Shown one piece after another: positions 5,061 to 12,016 of a DNA stretch of 26,658 nucleotides. The translations under genes were made by a program, and so were the position numbers. Each line of letters starts with the position of its first letter. Position 1 is the stretch's first letter. The stretch comes from an uncultured Candidatus Saccharibacteria bacterium. Its GTDB lineage: Bacteria > Patescibacteriota > Saccharimonadia > Saccharimonadales > Saccharimonadaceae. A model generated the notes under the pieces. The model had not been told where the DNA came from. It searched no databases and worked only from the letters and a program-made list of their open reading frames with translations. Location of the stretch: positions 1 to 26,658 of the forward strand of contig CARBES010000012.1 of NCBI GenBank assembly GCA_948944455.1, written 5' to 3'.

Positions 5061-5299
5061 TGAGTAGTAAATACAAAGCAGTCTTTCTCTTACCTGGGAA
5101 TACGGAACTGAAATCTAAAGAGTTTGTGCGTCCTGAGGCAATCGTCTGGTATGCAAAAGCTGTTCCTGCGGGCGCAAAAAAGATTAAAATTGAGAACCTA
5201 TTGCTGAAATCCAGTAAAGTTTTCAGCATAGACGAGTTTAGCCAACGCCCAAAATATATTGAACAAATTAAAGACTTTCTTGGAGTGGCAGATGAGTAA
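5060..5299 (+). CDS. 79-residue hypothetical protein
   Basis: Starts in a TAATG junction with the HTH membrane protein, so it is translationally coupled. The sequence alternates short hydrophobic strands with lysine-rich stretches and ends in an amphipathic helix with an acidic tail, consistent with a small soluble alpha/beta protein. It has no cysteines and no recognisable motif. It could partner the HTH protein, judging only from coupling. Confidence 0.65.
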   Translation: MSSKYKAVFLLPGNTELKSKEFVRPEAIVWYAKAVPAGAKKIKIENLLLKSSKVFSIDEFSQRPKYIEQIKDFLGVADE

Positions 5300-5528
5300 A
5301 GTTTATTATTACGATTATGATTATAAAACTAGCAAACATGCGCTAAAGTGTCGTGAAGCCAAAATAGACGAAAAAGGCACGGCGCATATCAGGCTTATTC
5401 CTAAAGGTATCCTAGAGCGCCCAGCTGGTGAGTGGATCAGTGAGAAGATGATGAGCCATGATCTTAAAGCTTGTATTCATGAGACGCTAAAAGAAGAAGT
5501 ACGACAGGAGATGCAAGTTCATGAATAA
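5292..5528 (+). CDS. 78-residue hypothetical protein
   Basis: I chose the ATG at 5292, which overlaps the previous stop (ATGAGTAA) and has GGAG 6 bases upstream, over a TTG 33 bases earlier. The N-terminus is unusually tyrosine-rich (VYYYDYDY). A central strand-like region and a charged C-terminal helix follow. It is soluble and no domain is recognised. It belongs to the overlapping chain of accessory genes. Confidence 0.65.
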   Translation: MSKVYYYDYDYKTSKHALKCREAKIDEKGTAHIRLIPKGILERPAGEWISEKMMSHDLKACIHETLKEEVRQEMQVHE

Positions 5529-5727
5529 GAAGAGAATCGACATAACAGATGAGGAGCATCGAGCACTCGTCGATTATCACTTTGGAAGATTTAGGCGTGT
5601 AGGCGGTAGTATCGAGCGAATGAACGCTCCATCATTGACTTCTCTTAATCAAACCATGTCGGAATTGACGGTAGAATATGAACGCCTCCTGGAATTAGGG
5701 TTTGGAAGGGATGACAATGCGCGCTAA
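5521..5727 (+). CDS. 68-residue hypothetical protein
   Basis: Overlaps the previous gene by 8 bases, with AGGAG upstream of the ATG. The predicted protein is charged and largely helical; the segment from about residue 35 has heptad-like hydrophobic spacing (LTSLNQTMSEL..EYERLLEL). No homologous family is recognised. It overlaps the YopX-family gene by 11 bases. Confidence 0.6.
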   Translation: MNKKRIDITDEEHRALVDYHFGRFRRVGGSIERMNAPSLTSLNQTMSELTVEYERLLELGFGRDDNAR

Positions 5728-6127
5728 CCAATTACCGACCTCATCTCATCGACTTATAGCATGGGATAAAGATGAATGTAGATTTGCCACAGCAGAAGAG
5801 TTTAATACATTTTGTCAGATTTATCTATGGGGTACGAGCATTCATGAACTGCACCAACAGTGCTTCGGACGTTACAAAATTCTTCGCTACACAGGCGTAG
5901 ATGACAGCGATGATAAACCAATTTACGAGGGGCATATTATTGAGATCAACACAAAAATATGCGACAAGAAATATCACTACCTTGGAACCGTAGGATTCGA
6001 GCATGGCTGTTACGTAGTGTTCTGCACGGGTGGAATGGCTACGCCACTATCATCTTACGACCCAAGTGAGTTGACTATCCGAGGCAATATTTTTGAAAAT
6101 GCCGACTTGTTGGAGGAAAACATATGA
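5717..6127 (+). CDS. YopX-family protein
   Basis: A 136-residue protein whose core carries the YopX signature: RYTGVDDSDDKPIYEGHII at about residues 54-72, a strand-rich middle with a glycine/histidine turn, and the closing motif GNIFENADLL near the C-terminus. YopX proteins are common in phages of Gram-positive bacteria. They form small multimeric beta-rich folds, but their role is unknown. The start at 5717 is preferred because GGAAGG lies about 7 bases upstream; an in-frame ATG at 5711 is possible. The N-terminal 45 residues are not part of the usual family core. Confidence 0.8.
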   Translation: MRANQLPTSSHRLIAWDKDECRFATAEEFNTFCQIYLWGTSIHELHQQCFGRYKILRYTGVDDSDDKPIYEGHIIEINTKICDKKYHYLGTVGFEHGCYVVFCTGGMATPLSSYDPSELTIRGNIFENADLLEENI

Positions 6128-6345
6128 CTCAAGTAACTGAAGAGGAACTTACATCAACTCTGGAAGCCATTGAGCTCGCCAAAGGGATTAAAGTGCCAAC
6201 ACCAATTAAGACCATAAACATAGAAAGTGACAGTAGTGTACTTAAGATTATAAATCACGCCTTTGAACAGCTTTCTGATCGTGGTAAGGGGTTATGTTTA
6301 GAACAACTATTGCGTAAATTTATAAAGGAGAAAAATGAAGTATAG
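6124..6345 (+). CDS. 73-residue hypothetical protein
   Basis: ATGA overlap with the YopX-family gene and a strong GGAGG upstream. The product looks mostly helical, with an acidic N-terminal half, a short threonine/proline linker and a basic C-terminal helix ending in KFIKEKNEV. No motif is recognised. It overlaps the next gene by 11 bases. Confidence 0.6.
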   Translation: MTQVTEEELTSTLEAIELAKGIKVPTPIKTINIESDSSVLKIINHAFEQLSDRGKGLCLEQLLRKFIKEKNEV

Positions 6346-6751
6346 AGTACTAAAAGACTTTGTGAATAAAAAAGGAATTCTGCATAAAACGGGAGAAATT
6401 ATGGAGTGGGGTGACGAAGGGAAATTCTTGAGCGGCTTGCTAGATGGTGGCTTTGTTGAAAGAATTAGCGTCTCAGCAGGAGTTTACAAAGCGATAGGTG
6501 GTGCTATAGCTGACGTCGGCAAAGTAGCTGTTCAGGCACTTGGTACGATAATAAAGGCCGTCAATGAAGATCCAGCCTTTTTCAAATATCAGTATCACTT
6601 GACAATGAGCTATGAAGAATTTGTCCATAAGACTAGGCGGCTTGATAGCAATGATAAGCAATATAAATACGAAATTCCAGAAAAATATGATTGCGTCAAA
6701 TCGCGATTGTTGTATATCGAGCTATTAGAAACTAAGAGCTTTACTTTATGA
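6335..6751 (+). CDS. 138-residue phage protein with MKY-type N-terminal module
   Basis: Residues 1-45 (MKYRVLKDF, then a glycine turn and a GFVERI end) match in pattern the start of the protein at 6939 (MKYKVLKEC, ending GFLEPI). They form a small beta-rich module common in phage proteins. A glycine/alanine-rich, weakly hydrophobic stretch (about 47-76) follows, and the C-terminal half is charged with many tyrosines. The ribosome binding site is AAAGGAG. The two proteins share the N-terminal module but not the rest, so domain shuffling is likely. Function unknown. Confidence 0.65.
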   Translation: MKYRVLKDFVNKKGILHKTGEIMEWGDEGKFLSGLLDGGFVERISVSAGVYKAIGGAIADVGKVAVQALGTIIKAVNEDPAFFKYQYHLTMSYEEFVHKTRRLDSNDKQYKYEIPEKYDCVKSRLLYIELLETKSFTL

Positions 6752-6942
6752 GCAACTTCCAAGCGAGGACGAGATTGCGTGGTGAAGTTAGCTACTATAA
6801 GGCAAACTGGCAAGATAACCATGACGGATATCACTCAGTACTTTTCATTGATGGTCCACATAAGGGTGAAACTCATTCGGCTAAAAACTGCGCTATTGCT
6901 CAAGACGATAAATATTTATTAGGAGGCAGAGAAAAATCATGA
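6748..6942 (+). CDS. 64-residue hypothetical protein
   Basis: Starts in an ATGA overlap with the previous gene; no strong ribosome binding site is visible, so translation probably depends on coupling. A short beta-rich protein with a G-E-V-S-Y-Y strand and an FIDGPHKGE turn. That turn resembles the EFLEGEHRGEILW segment of the protein at 7955, suggesting the same small fold. No function is assigned. Confidence 0.55.
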   Translation: MSNFQARTRLRGEVSYYKANWQDNHDGYHSVLFIDGPHKGETHSAKNCAIAQDDKYLLGGREKS

Positions 6943-7514
6943 AGTATAAAGTCTTAAAAGAATGCGTACTCGGCGGAAGATACCGTAAAGTTGGTGATGA
7001 ATACTGTATTACAGGAAATGGAGATGATGTGGCTCCAGACTACATTGCGGAGTGTCTAGAGTACGGCTTTCTAGAGCCAATCACTGAAGATCCAAAGATA
7101 GAGCTTTCGGGACAGTATGTGCCAGAGGAGGGTGGGGCTGCATGGTGTATTAAATACGACACTGCTTGTGAACGTGTTGTCCTGCTAGGCGAGATCGACT
7201 CGATAAAGATAAAAGAATGGGCGGCTTTAGGTATGTCATTTTATCGTCGCAGGCAGGGAGATGAGTGGACGGCTAAGATAAAAGCTTACCAAATCCTCCG
7301 CCGTGATACTAAAGGATTTAAGCCAGATTGGGAGAGGGGAGACCAAGTGAAGTGGACCGCAATATATCACCACTACTATTCGAAGCTTACGCCAATTAAG
7401 ATGTTTATGGCGCAAAGACTAGGAGAAATCTATTTTGAAAGTCGTGAAGATGCCGAGGAATCTATTAAGGAGCATAAGGCTGAGTGGCTAACGGTGTTGG
7501 GGGTGGAGAAATAG
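6939..7514 (+). CDS. 191-residue phage protein with MKY-type N-terminal module
   Basis: ATGA overlap with the preceding gene and AGGAGG upstream. Residues 1-46 repeat the N-terminal module of the 6335 protein. The remaining 145 residues are different: a segment with paired tryptophans and tyrosines (about 66-130) and a charged C-terminal helix (SREDAEESIKEHKAEW). It has the layout of an N-terminal beta module plus a soluble mixed domain. No enzyme motif is visible. Confidence 0.65.
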   Translation: MKYKVLKECVLGGRYRKVGDEYCITGNGDDVAPDYIAECLEYGFLEPITEDPKIELSGQYVPEEGGAAWCIKYDTACERVVLLGEIDSIKIKEWAALGMSFYRRRQGDEWTAKIKAYQILRRDTKGFKPDWERGDQVKWTAIYHHYYSKLTPIKMFMAQRLGEIYFESREDAEESIKEHKAEWLTVLGVEK

Positions 7515-7516
7515 AT

Positions 7517-7951
7517 ATGCCACTATTAAACTATACAACTAAAGTGCCAGTTGATAAAACTGCAGCTGAAGTTCAGAAACTGCTTGCTAAGGCTGGCGCA
7601 CGCGCCGTGTTGTCAGAGTATGATGATGACGGTAATATATCGTCGGTATGTTTCAAGATGCTTGTAGATGGCAGGGAGATTGGCTATAAGTTGCCAGTTG
7701 AAGCTGATAAAGTCTTGGGTGTCTTGAAATCTCAAAGAGGCGTAGCGTCTGGTTACCGTAATCTAGACCAAGCGCGTCGTATTGCGTGGCGCATTGTGAA
7801 AGACTGGGTGGAAGCGCAGCTTGCGATTATTGAGACGCAAATGGTAAGACCAGAGCAGGTATTTTTACCATATGCTATTACGCCGACTGGTGAGACTGTA
7901 TATGAGCTGGTTATGAATGGAAGATTATTAAGTACGGGGGTGGAGGAGTAA
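7517..7951 (+). CDS. Conserved phage protein (MPLLNYTTK family)
   Basis: A 144-residue protein of a widespread phage family that begins MPLLNYTTK and contains an AKAGARAVLSEYDDDGN-type strand-turn and the conserved core AWRIVKDWVEAQLAIIE..M with QVFLPYA shortly after. Homologues occur in early regions of phages from several phyla; their function is not established. The start at 7517 is supported by the family's N-terminus and by TGGAG 8 bases upstream; an upstream GTG at 7484 would add 11 residues with no family match. The previous gene ends 2 bases earlier. Confidence 0.8.
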   Translation: MPLLNYTTKVPVDKTAAEVQKLLAKAGARAVLSEYDDDGNISSVCFKMLVDGREIGYKLPVEADKVLGVLKSQRGVASGYRNLDQARRIAWRIVKDWVEAQLAIIETQMVRPEQVFLPYAITPTGETVYELVMNGRLLSTGVEE

Positions 7952-7954
7952 ATA

Positions 7955-8167
7955 ATGATAGATGAAGAAACATATCGACGTCAACTTCAAGCCAAGCAAG
8001 GCAAGCGTAAGATTCGAAAGAAAGGCAGTAATGACCCATTCGAGTTGGCTATCGGTATAAATATTAATGGACGCTTTATGTATCAGTTCCTAGAAGGTGA
8101 GCATAGAGGGGAGATTCTCTGGGAGGAAAATGTAGAGTTTAAGCCAAAGGCGGTTGAAAATGGCTAA
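7955..8167 (+). CDS. 70-residue hypothetical protein
   Basis: Good GGAGG site before the ATG. The N-terminal third is a lysine/arginine-rich helix (QAKQGKRKIRKK). The C-terminal part is beta-rich with GRFMYQFLEGEHRGEILW, similar in style to the protein at 6748. The basic patch could bind nucleic acid; that is inference. Overlaps the next gene by 8 bases. Confidence 0.6.
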   Translation: MIDEETYRRQLQAKQGKRKIRKKGSNDPFELAIGININGRFMYQFLEGEHRGEILWEENVEFKPKAVENG

Positions 8168-8270
8168 AAACTGGTTAGAGCGAGCGGAAGAGGCAATGCG
8201 CAAAGAGAGGCTACGCAAAGCCAACGCAAGAGCTATAAAAAATATATACGACGTAGAGGAGGAAGAATGA
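8160..8270 (+). CDS. 36-residue hypothetical protein
   Basis: A small ORF that fills the gap between its neighbours with overlaps at both ends (8 bases upstream, an AATGAG junction downstream). It is a single strongly charged helix, basic in the middle and acidic at the end. The ribosome binding site is weak, so it probably depends on coupling. No family is known. Confidence 0.5.
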   Translation: MAKNWLERAEEAMRKERLRKANARAIKNIYDVEEEE

Positions 8271-8452
8271 GATCCGAAAGAGAAATGCTAATTGACGGAT
8301 ACGAATCAGAGATATGCCGCATCGGAAAGGTTATTAATGGCTGGGGGCACGAAATTCATGAGGACTGCAAAGAAATCAAACAGTTGCGAGAAGACTTTAA
8401 TAAGGCAGTAGATAGGCTACTCGAGCTAAAAGAGAGAAAAAATGAGCAATAA
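8267..8452 (+). CDS. 61-residue coiled-coil-type protein
   Basis: Strong GGAGGAAG site before the ATG, which overlaps the previous stop. Almost the whole product is a charged amphipathic helix with heptad spacing (EICRIGKVI, then KEIKQLREDFNKAVDRLLELKE), suggesting self-association or binding to a partner. It carries two cysteines. No function is assigned. Overlaps the LSm-like gene by 11 bases. Confidence 0.6.
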   Translation: MRSEREMLIDGYESEICRIGKVINGWGHEIHEDCKEIKQLREDFNKAVDRLLELKERKNEQ

Positions 8453-8660
8453 GCACAGAAGCGAAAAGCTGGACAATCTTATCAGTAAAGAGGTAGAAGT
8501 CCAGCTAAAAGATGGCGATATTGTTCGTGGTCGGCTCATATTCTCTGACGGTGTATCAACTGGGTATTTACCAAACAGGTATGTAGTGATTCCACCAACT
8601 TCATCAAAGCCATCAATCTCATTTCGCAAATCATTTGTAAGGAGAATAAAAGAATTATGA
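8442..8660 (+). CDS. Possible LSm/Sm-fold small protein
   Basis: A 72-residue protein. The first half (LDNLISKEVEVQLKDGDIVRG) has the spacing of the Sm1 motif: an N-terminal helix, then strands with a KDGD turn and a G-x-L pair. The C-terminal FVRRIKEL resembles the last strand of Sm-like proteins. Phages often carry a similar small protein of the form VxVxLxDGDxxxG. Sm/LSm proteins form rings that bind RNA. If this assignment holds, its presence in an RNA-rich phage is notable. The resemblance is by pattern only. Confidence 0.5.
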   Translation: MSNKHRSEKLDNLISKEVEVQLKDGDIVRGRLIFSDGVSTGYLPNRYVVIPPTSSKPSISFRKSFVRRIKEL

Positions 8661-8851
8661 AGAATTATGAAGAACTACATGCAACAATAATCGTAGGCGT
8701 TGTTATATTGGGTTGTCTGGTCTTAGGCGCACTTGCAGAAACAGCTAATTGTAGAGCTCGACAACGTGCAGCAGACGAAAAAGCCCGTTGTGATTCGATA
8801 GGTGGGATATATAGCGGTAACAAATGTTACGTGAACGGGGAGGAGATGTAA
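8657..8851 (+). CDS. 64-residue membrane or secreted protein
   Basis: ATGA overlap with the previous gene. Residues about 9-27 form a hydrophobic helix (IIVGVVILGCLVLGALA), followed by a hydrophilic segment with three cysteines, two of them flanking a CDSIGGIYSGNKC loop. A single-pass protein with a cysteine-bearing outer segment fits. The C-GG-Y-x-G-x-K-C pattern occurs in small phage membrane proteins, but the role is unknown. Confidence 0.6.
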   Translation: MKNYEELHATIIVGVVILGCLVLGALAETANCRARQRAADEKARCDSIGGIYSGNKCYVNGEEM

Positions 8852-9036
8852 AAGATGATTACAAATGGCGCAAAAAAGGCGACTGGTGGGATTTGTACAT
8901 CGAGGAACAAGCGGGTGTGTTAGAAAAACTTCGTCAGCGTGGTTACCGCGCCGAGTTCGCCGTTGGTCTTGATGCGGCGCTCGATATTATCACCGAGTAT
9001 CTCGGCGAGCCAGAAAAACAAGAAGTTGAATTTTAA
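8824..9036 (+). CDS. 70-residue hypothetical protein, start uncertain
   Basis: The body (KWRKKGDWWDLYIEE, then a helix and a GLDAALDIITEYLGE end) looks like a genuine small phage protein. The only in-frame ATG, 8824, has a poor ribosome binding site, while a very strong GGGGAGGAG at 8837-8845 has no in-frame start after it; the nearest ATG (8855) is in another frame and gives a 22-residue peptide. Either translation is coupled from 8824, or a rare start codon or a sequence error is involved. Confidence 0.55.
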   Translation: MLRERGGDVKDDYKWRKKGDWWDLYIEEQAGVLEKLRQRGYRAEFAVGLDAALDIITEYLGEPEKQEVEF

Positions 9037-9050
9037 TTTAAGGAGGTAAG

Positions 9051-9155
9051 ATGGACGCACCATCATTCATTATGGGGATATTTGTAGGGGCTTTTGCTTT
9101 GCTTATAGCTTTAATTTGGGCAGCATATAAGTTCGGAGACAAATTCAATAAGTAG
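9051..9155 (+). CDS. 34-residue single-helix membrane peptide
   Basis: A perfect AAGGAGG lies 6 bases before the ATG, so this short ORF is probably translated. Residues 6-26 form one hydrophobic helix (IMGIFVGAFALLIALIWAA), followed by a short charged tail. It resembles other small phage membrane peptides. A holin-like role is possible but its position among early genes argues against that. Confidence 0.6.
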   Translation: MDAPSFIMGIFVGAFALLIALIWAAYKFGDKFNK

Positions 9156-9165
9156 GAGGCAAAGA

Positions 9166-9684
9166 ATGAAAACTGAAGAAGTAGTTAAAGTTGTGATCGA
9201 CGAATTGCGTGATCGTGGCTTAATCAGGGAAAACCAGCGCAGTGCCTACAGCAGTGCGGAGCTTTTACTATACAACTACCCGAATCTGCAAAAATCTATT
9301 CATGAAAACGATCTAGAAATTGAGGAATTGAGAAAGTTTGGTTTACCAAAAAAGAGTGGCTCGTGTGTTTCGACCGAGCATATCATGGGTGGCGTTCGCG
9401 AAGACGACCCCGTGATTTTAGAGGAGCGTATTAGTAGGCTTACACAGTCAAATGCTAGAACACAAGCCGTAATTCAGAAGGTCAATCGCTTGATTAAGGA
9501 ATTCGATAACCCTAAGTATCCCGATCTTATTAAGCGGCTATATTTTGACGGTAAAACTCGCGAAGAGTGTGCCGAAATATACTCATGTGATGTAGCTACG
9601 GTTTCACGTAATAAGAGCAAGATCATCAATGGCATCAAGACAGTATTATTCCCAAACGAGACAGTCAACGAACTTGGCTATTAA
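9166..9684 (+). CDS. ArpU/RinA-type phage transcriptional regulator
   Basis: A 172-residue protein. The C-terminal part (about 118-161) has a sigma-70 region 4-like helix-turn-helix: IKRLYFDGKTREECAEIYSCDVATVSRNKSKII. The N-terminal 100 residues are helical, with a basic segment and the MGGVREDDPVILEERI motif seen in this regulator group. ArpU/RinA/LtrC-type proteins lie just before the terminase genes and activate late transcription in phages of Gram-positive bacteria. The position here is exactly that: next come a promoter and the packaging genes. The ribosome binding site is AGGAGG. Confidence 0.8.
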   Translation: MKTEEVVKVVIDELRDRGLIRENQRSAYSSAELLLYNYPNLQKSIHENDLEIEELRKFGLPKKSGSCVSTEHIMGGVREDDPVILEERISRLTQSNARTQAVIQKVNRLIKEFDNPKYPDLIKRLYFDGKTREECAEIYSCDVATVSRNKSKIINGIKTVLFPNETVNELGY

Positions 9685-9690
9685 GGAATT

Positions 9691-9748
9691 GGGCGCCCCT
9701 CGTAAAATGATTGGAGAAGCGCCCAAAATGCCACAATGTGCGCATTTT
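9691..9748 (+). promoter_or_regulatory. Tandem inverted repeats upstream of the late promoter
   Basis: GGGCGC/GCGCCC (9691-9696 with 9719-9724, with an inner CTC/GAG) is followed at once by AAAATG/CATTTT with CAC/GTG inside (9725-9748). They lie between the regulator stop and the late promoter. There is no T tract, so binding sites for the activator or RNA structure are both possible. Confidence 0.4.
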
Positions 9749-9755
9749 CACGCCC

Positions 9756-9784
9756 TTTACATAACCACTTTAATAGAATACAAT
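9756..9784 (+). promoter_or_regulatory. Late-gene promoter (TTTACA-17-TACAAT)
   Basis: -35 TTTACA (9756-9761), a spacer of exactly 17 bases, and -10 TACAAT (9779-9784). It lies in the only real gap between the regulator and the packaging/structural genes. Transcription would start near 9791. It is good enough for the vegetative sigma factor, perhaps helped by the regulator at 9166. Confidence 0.6.
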
Positions 9785-9806
9785 GACTACAATACGAAAA
9801 GTTTAG

Positions 9807-9828
9807 CATCACGCAAGTGGTGTTTTTT
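9807..9828 (+). terminator. Terminator just behind the late promoter
   Basis: Stem CATCAC/GTGGTG with a GCAA tetraloop, followed by six T. Only about 16-20 bases separate it from the predicted transcription start. It may end the early operon, or act as a leader terminator that must be bypassed for late expression. Confidence 0.65.
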
Positions 9829-9856
9829 GTTGTTAATAAATAAAAAGGAGAGCATT

Positions 9857-10225
9857 ATGCGATTACTTTTCAAAGCAAATATCAACGATATCCATGATCC
9901 ACGTAAGTTTTATCGTAAGGGTCAGGAATATGACTTTGACGAGAAACGTGGTAAAGAGCTTTTGACCGCTTTACCAAGCCTTATTACGCGCGTAGACGGC
10001 AAATCGACTGCGAACAAAGGTGGTCGCAAAAGTAAAGGCGACGGCAACTCGACTGACAAAAATGAATCTAATAAGGTGGTGTCTAGCTCAGATAATATAA
10101 ATGAGCAGGAATCGATCGACGATAAAAACCCTGACGCAGAGGACACCAAAGAGTCACCTTCAGATGAAACGCCAGCCGACACTCAAGACGATGAAAAGAC
10201 TGACAGTAACGAAGCAGAAAAATAA
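9857..10225 (+). CDS. 122-residue hypothetical protein, first gene of the late operon
   Basis: The start at 9857 follows AAGGAGA; an earlier in-frame ATG would cross the promoter and terminator. Residues 1-48 form a small module with the YRKGQEYDFDEKRGKELL pattern common in short phage proteins. Residues 50-122 are low-complexity and very acidic (Ser, Asp, Glu, Asn), surely disordered. The order before the terminase small subunit suggests a packaging or head role, but nothing more specific can be said. Confidence 0.65.
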   Translation: MRLLFKANINDIHDPRKFYRKGQEYDFDEKRGKELLTALPSLITRVDGKSTANKGGRKSKGDGNSTDKNESNKVVSSSDNINEQESIDDKNPDAEDTKESPSDETPADTQDDEKTDSNEAEK

Positions 10226-10263
10226 CACGACGGGAGTAATAGTTATGGAGGACGATGTAGGAA

Positions 10264-10641
10264 ATGGCTAATAACGGGAATCTAAAACCCGTTTTAACCA
10301 AGGAAGAAGCGAAAGAAAGGGGGCGAGCCGGTGGCCTTGCTAGCGTGAAGGCAAGGCGTAAGAAGCGCGATATGCGTAAGCAGCTGGAGCTACTGATGAG
10401 TCTAGATCAAGAAAGTTCTAAGAGTCACAAAGACCTAGTAAAGCTCGGCATACCAGAAAGTTCCATCAATAATCAAATGGTAGTTCTCGTTGCAATGCTC
10501 AAAAAGGCGTCGAAAGGTAATGTGAAAGCAGCTGAATTTATTCGTGATACGCTTGGATACAATCCAAAACAGCAACCTACGGCAGATGCGACAGTTAATA
10601 AAGTGGAGATTATCGATGACTTGCCGGACAACGAAGATTAA
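10264..10641 (+). CDS. terS: Terminase small subunit
   Basis: A 125-residue protein with the layout of a small terminase: a basic N-terminal segment with GRAGGLASVKARRKK (DNA-binding), a helical centre, and a KGNVKAAEFIRDTLGY segment, typical of terminase small subunits and KGG-type phage proteins, before a short acidic tail. It recognises the packaging site and feeds DNA to the large subunit, whose gene overlaps this one by 26 bases. The helix-turn-helix is not obvious, so the assignment rests on the basic motif, size and neighbour. Confidence 0.75.
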   Translation: MANNGNLKPVLTKEEAKERGRAGGLASVKARRKKRDMRKQLELLMSLDQESSKSHKDLVKLGIPESSINNQMVVLVAMLKKASKGNVKAAEFIRDTLGYNPKQQPTADATVNKVEIIDDLPDNED

Positions 10642-11992
10642 GATTAGAGAGTTAATCGCTCCGCATTTCTGGAATAGTTTTAAGAGCAAGGCGCTCCATC
10701 AAATCGATCAAGGTGGACGCGGCTCGACCAAAACTAGTAAGAATGCCCTCAAAATCTGCTACCATCTACTCAAAGAAAAACCCTGCTCAGCAATTTGTAT
10801 TCGTAAAACGCAGAAGTCTCTACGTAACTCAGTTTATAAAGAAATAAAACGCGCTTTACGACGTTTTGGATTGGCTGAGGGCGGAGATTTTAAGGCGAAT
10901 CTGTCGCCACTCGAAATCACCCTCCATAATGGCAATAAAATTTATTTTGCTGGTGCTGACGACTATGAGAAGATTAAGGGTTTAATTGACGAAAACTCGC
11001 CGATTAAGCTAGTCTGGTTTGAAGAGTTGACTGAGTTCGATAGCCCAGAGGATTTGGACAATATAGTTGCGACATTTTCACGCGGCAATGATGATTGGTT
11101 TAGTGCACTATACACATTTAACCCACCGAAAAACAAGTTCGATTGGGTAAATCAGTGGGTCGAGGAGAAGAAAAACGAAGGCTACCGAGTGACGAGCAGT
11201 GATTATCGTACAGTGCCACTTGAATGGCTTGGCGATATGTTCATCAAGGAAGCTGAACGCTTAAAGACCTTTGACGAGAAGCGCTACAATTGGATCTATC
11301 TCGGCGAAGTAATTGGTATGGAAGGATTGATTTATAACTTCGACCATATTGGCAAAATCACTGAGCAAGAAATTAAAGAGAAAGATCTTAAGGTTTATTA
11401 TCTGGATTTCTCAATCGACGGTGGGCACCAAACGTCGGCTACAACCTGTGGTTGTTTTGGGTACCTGAGTGATCACCGTTGGGTATTGCTTGACACTTAC
11501 TACTATTCACCACATGAAAAGCCAGTCAAGAAAGCCCCAAGTGAACTATCAAAAGAATTGCGACAGTTTCAGCTCGCTATGGCGAAGAAGTGGAATGCTA
11601 GCATTGACCGGCTGACGGTTGATAGTGCTGAGGGAGCGATTAGAAATCAGTTTTTCAAAGATTATGGTGAAAGGTTGAACCCAGTCAACAAAGGCAAGAA
11701 TAAGCAAACCCTCATCGATTACACGCAGGACTTCCTCGCTAAGGGGAAGTTTTTTGTTTTAGACAACCCCAACAACCAGATATTTCTGCGAGAAGCCAAG
11801 AATTATATGTATAAGGAAGGCTCAATCGAGCGTGGAAAGCCAGAGCCAGACAAAGCTGAACACGAGATTCGTGGGGAAGCCTATCACAATACGCATTCTG
11901 GCGATTATTCGTACTATTATGCTGATCACTCTTGTGACACGTTCCAGTACTGGGTAGCAGACAATATGCGTAAGCTTGGCTTGAAAGAATAA
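10616..11992 (+). CDS. terL: Terminase large subunit
   Basis: A 458-residue protein of the PBSX/Terminase_3 type. The N-terminal ATPase has Walker A GGRGSTKT (33-40) and Walker B VWFEE (E136, E137). The C-terminal RNase H-fold nuclease shows D264 (YYLDFS), D336 (TVDSAEG) and acidic D437/D441 near the end. The enzyme pumps DNA into the prohead through the portal and cuts the concatemer. The ATG at 10616 is chosen because GTGGAG lies 7 bases upstream and it gives a normal N-terminus; a GTG 72 bases earlier would add an unrelated tail inside terS. It overlaps terS in another frame. Confidence 0.93.
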   Translation: MTCRTTKIKIRELIAPHFWNSFKSKALHQIDQGGRGSTKTSKNALKICYHLLKEKPCSAICIRKTQKSLRNSVYKEIKRALRRFGLAEGGDFKANLSPLEITLHNGNKIYFAGADDYEKIKGLIDENSPIKLVWFEELTEFDSPEDLDNIVATFSRGNDDWFSALYTFNPPKNKFDWVNQWVEEKKNEGYRVTSSDYRTVPLEWLGDMFIKEAERLKTFDEKRYNWIYLGEVIGMEGLIYNFDHIGKITEQEIKEKDLKVYYLDFSIDGGHQTSATTCGCFGYLSDHRWVLLDTYYYSPHEKPVKKAPSELSKELRQFQLAMAKKWNASIDRLTVDSAEGAIRNQFFKDYGERLNPVNKGKNKQTLIDYTQDFLAKGKFFVLDNPNNQIFLREAKNYMYKEGSIERGKPEPDKAEHEIRGEAYHNTHSGDYSYYYADHSCDTFQYWVADNMRKLGLKE

Positions 11993-12016
11993 CTTTAACA
12001 AAGGAAGGAGAGCGTC

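Noticed and set aside
5259..5528. Earlier TTG start for the gene called at 5292
   Set aside because: The ATG at 5292 has a ribosome binding site and the usual short overlap with the previous stop; the TTG has neither.
9629..9856. N-terminal extension of the protein at 9857
   Set aside because: It would run through the end of the regulator gene, the late promoter and a terminator; the ATG at 9857 follows a clear AAGGAGA.
10245..10271. Eight-codon ORF overlapping the terS start
   Set aside because: Could couple translation, but its size and sequence give no support beyond a weak ribosome binding site.
10544..10615. GTG start 72 bases upstream for terL
   Set aside because: The extra residues read through terS in another frame and do not resemble a terminase N-terminus; ATG 10616 has a good ribosome binding site.
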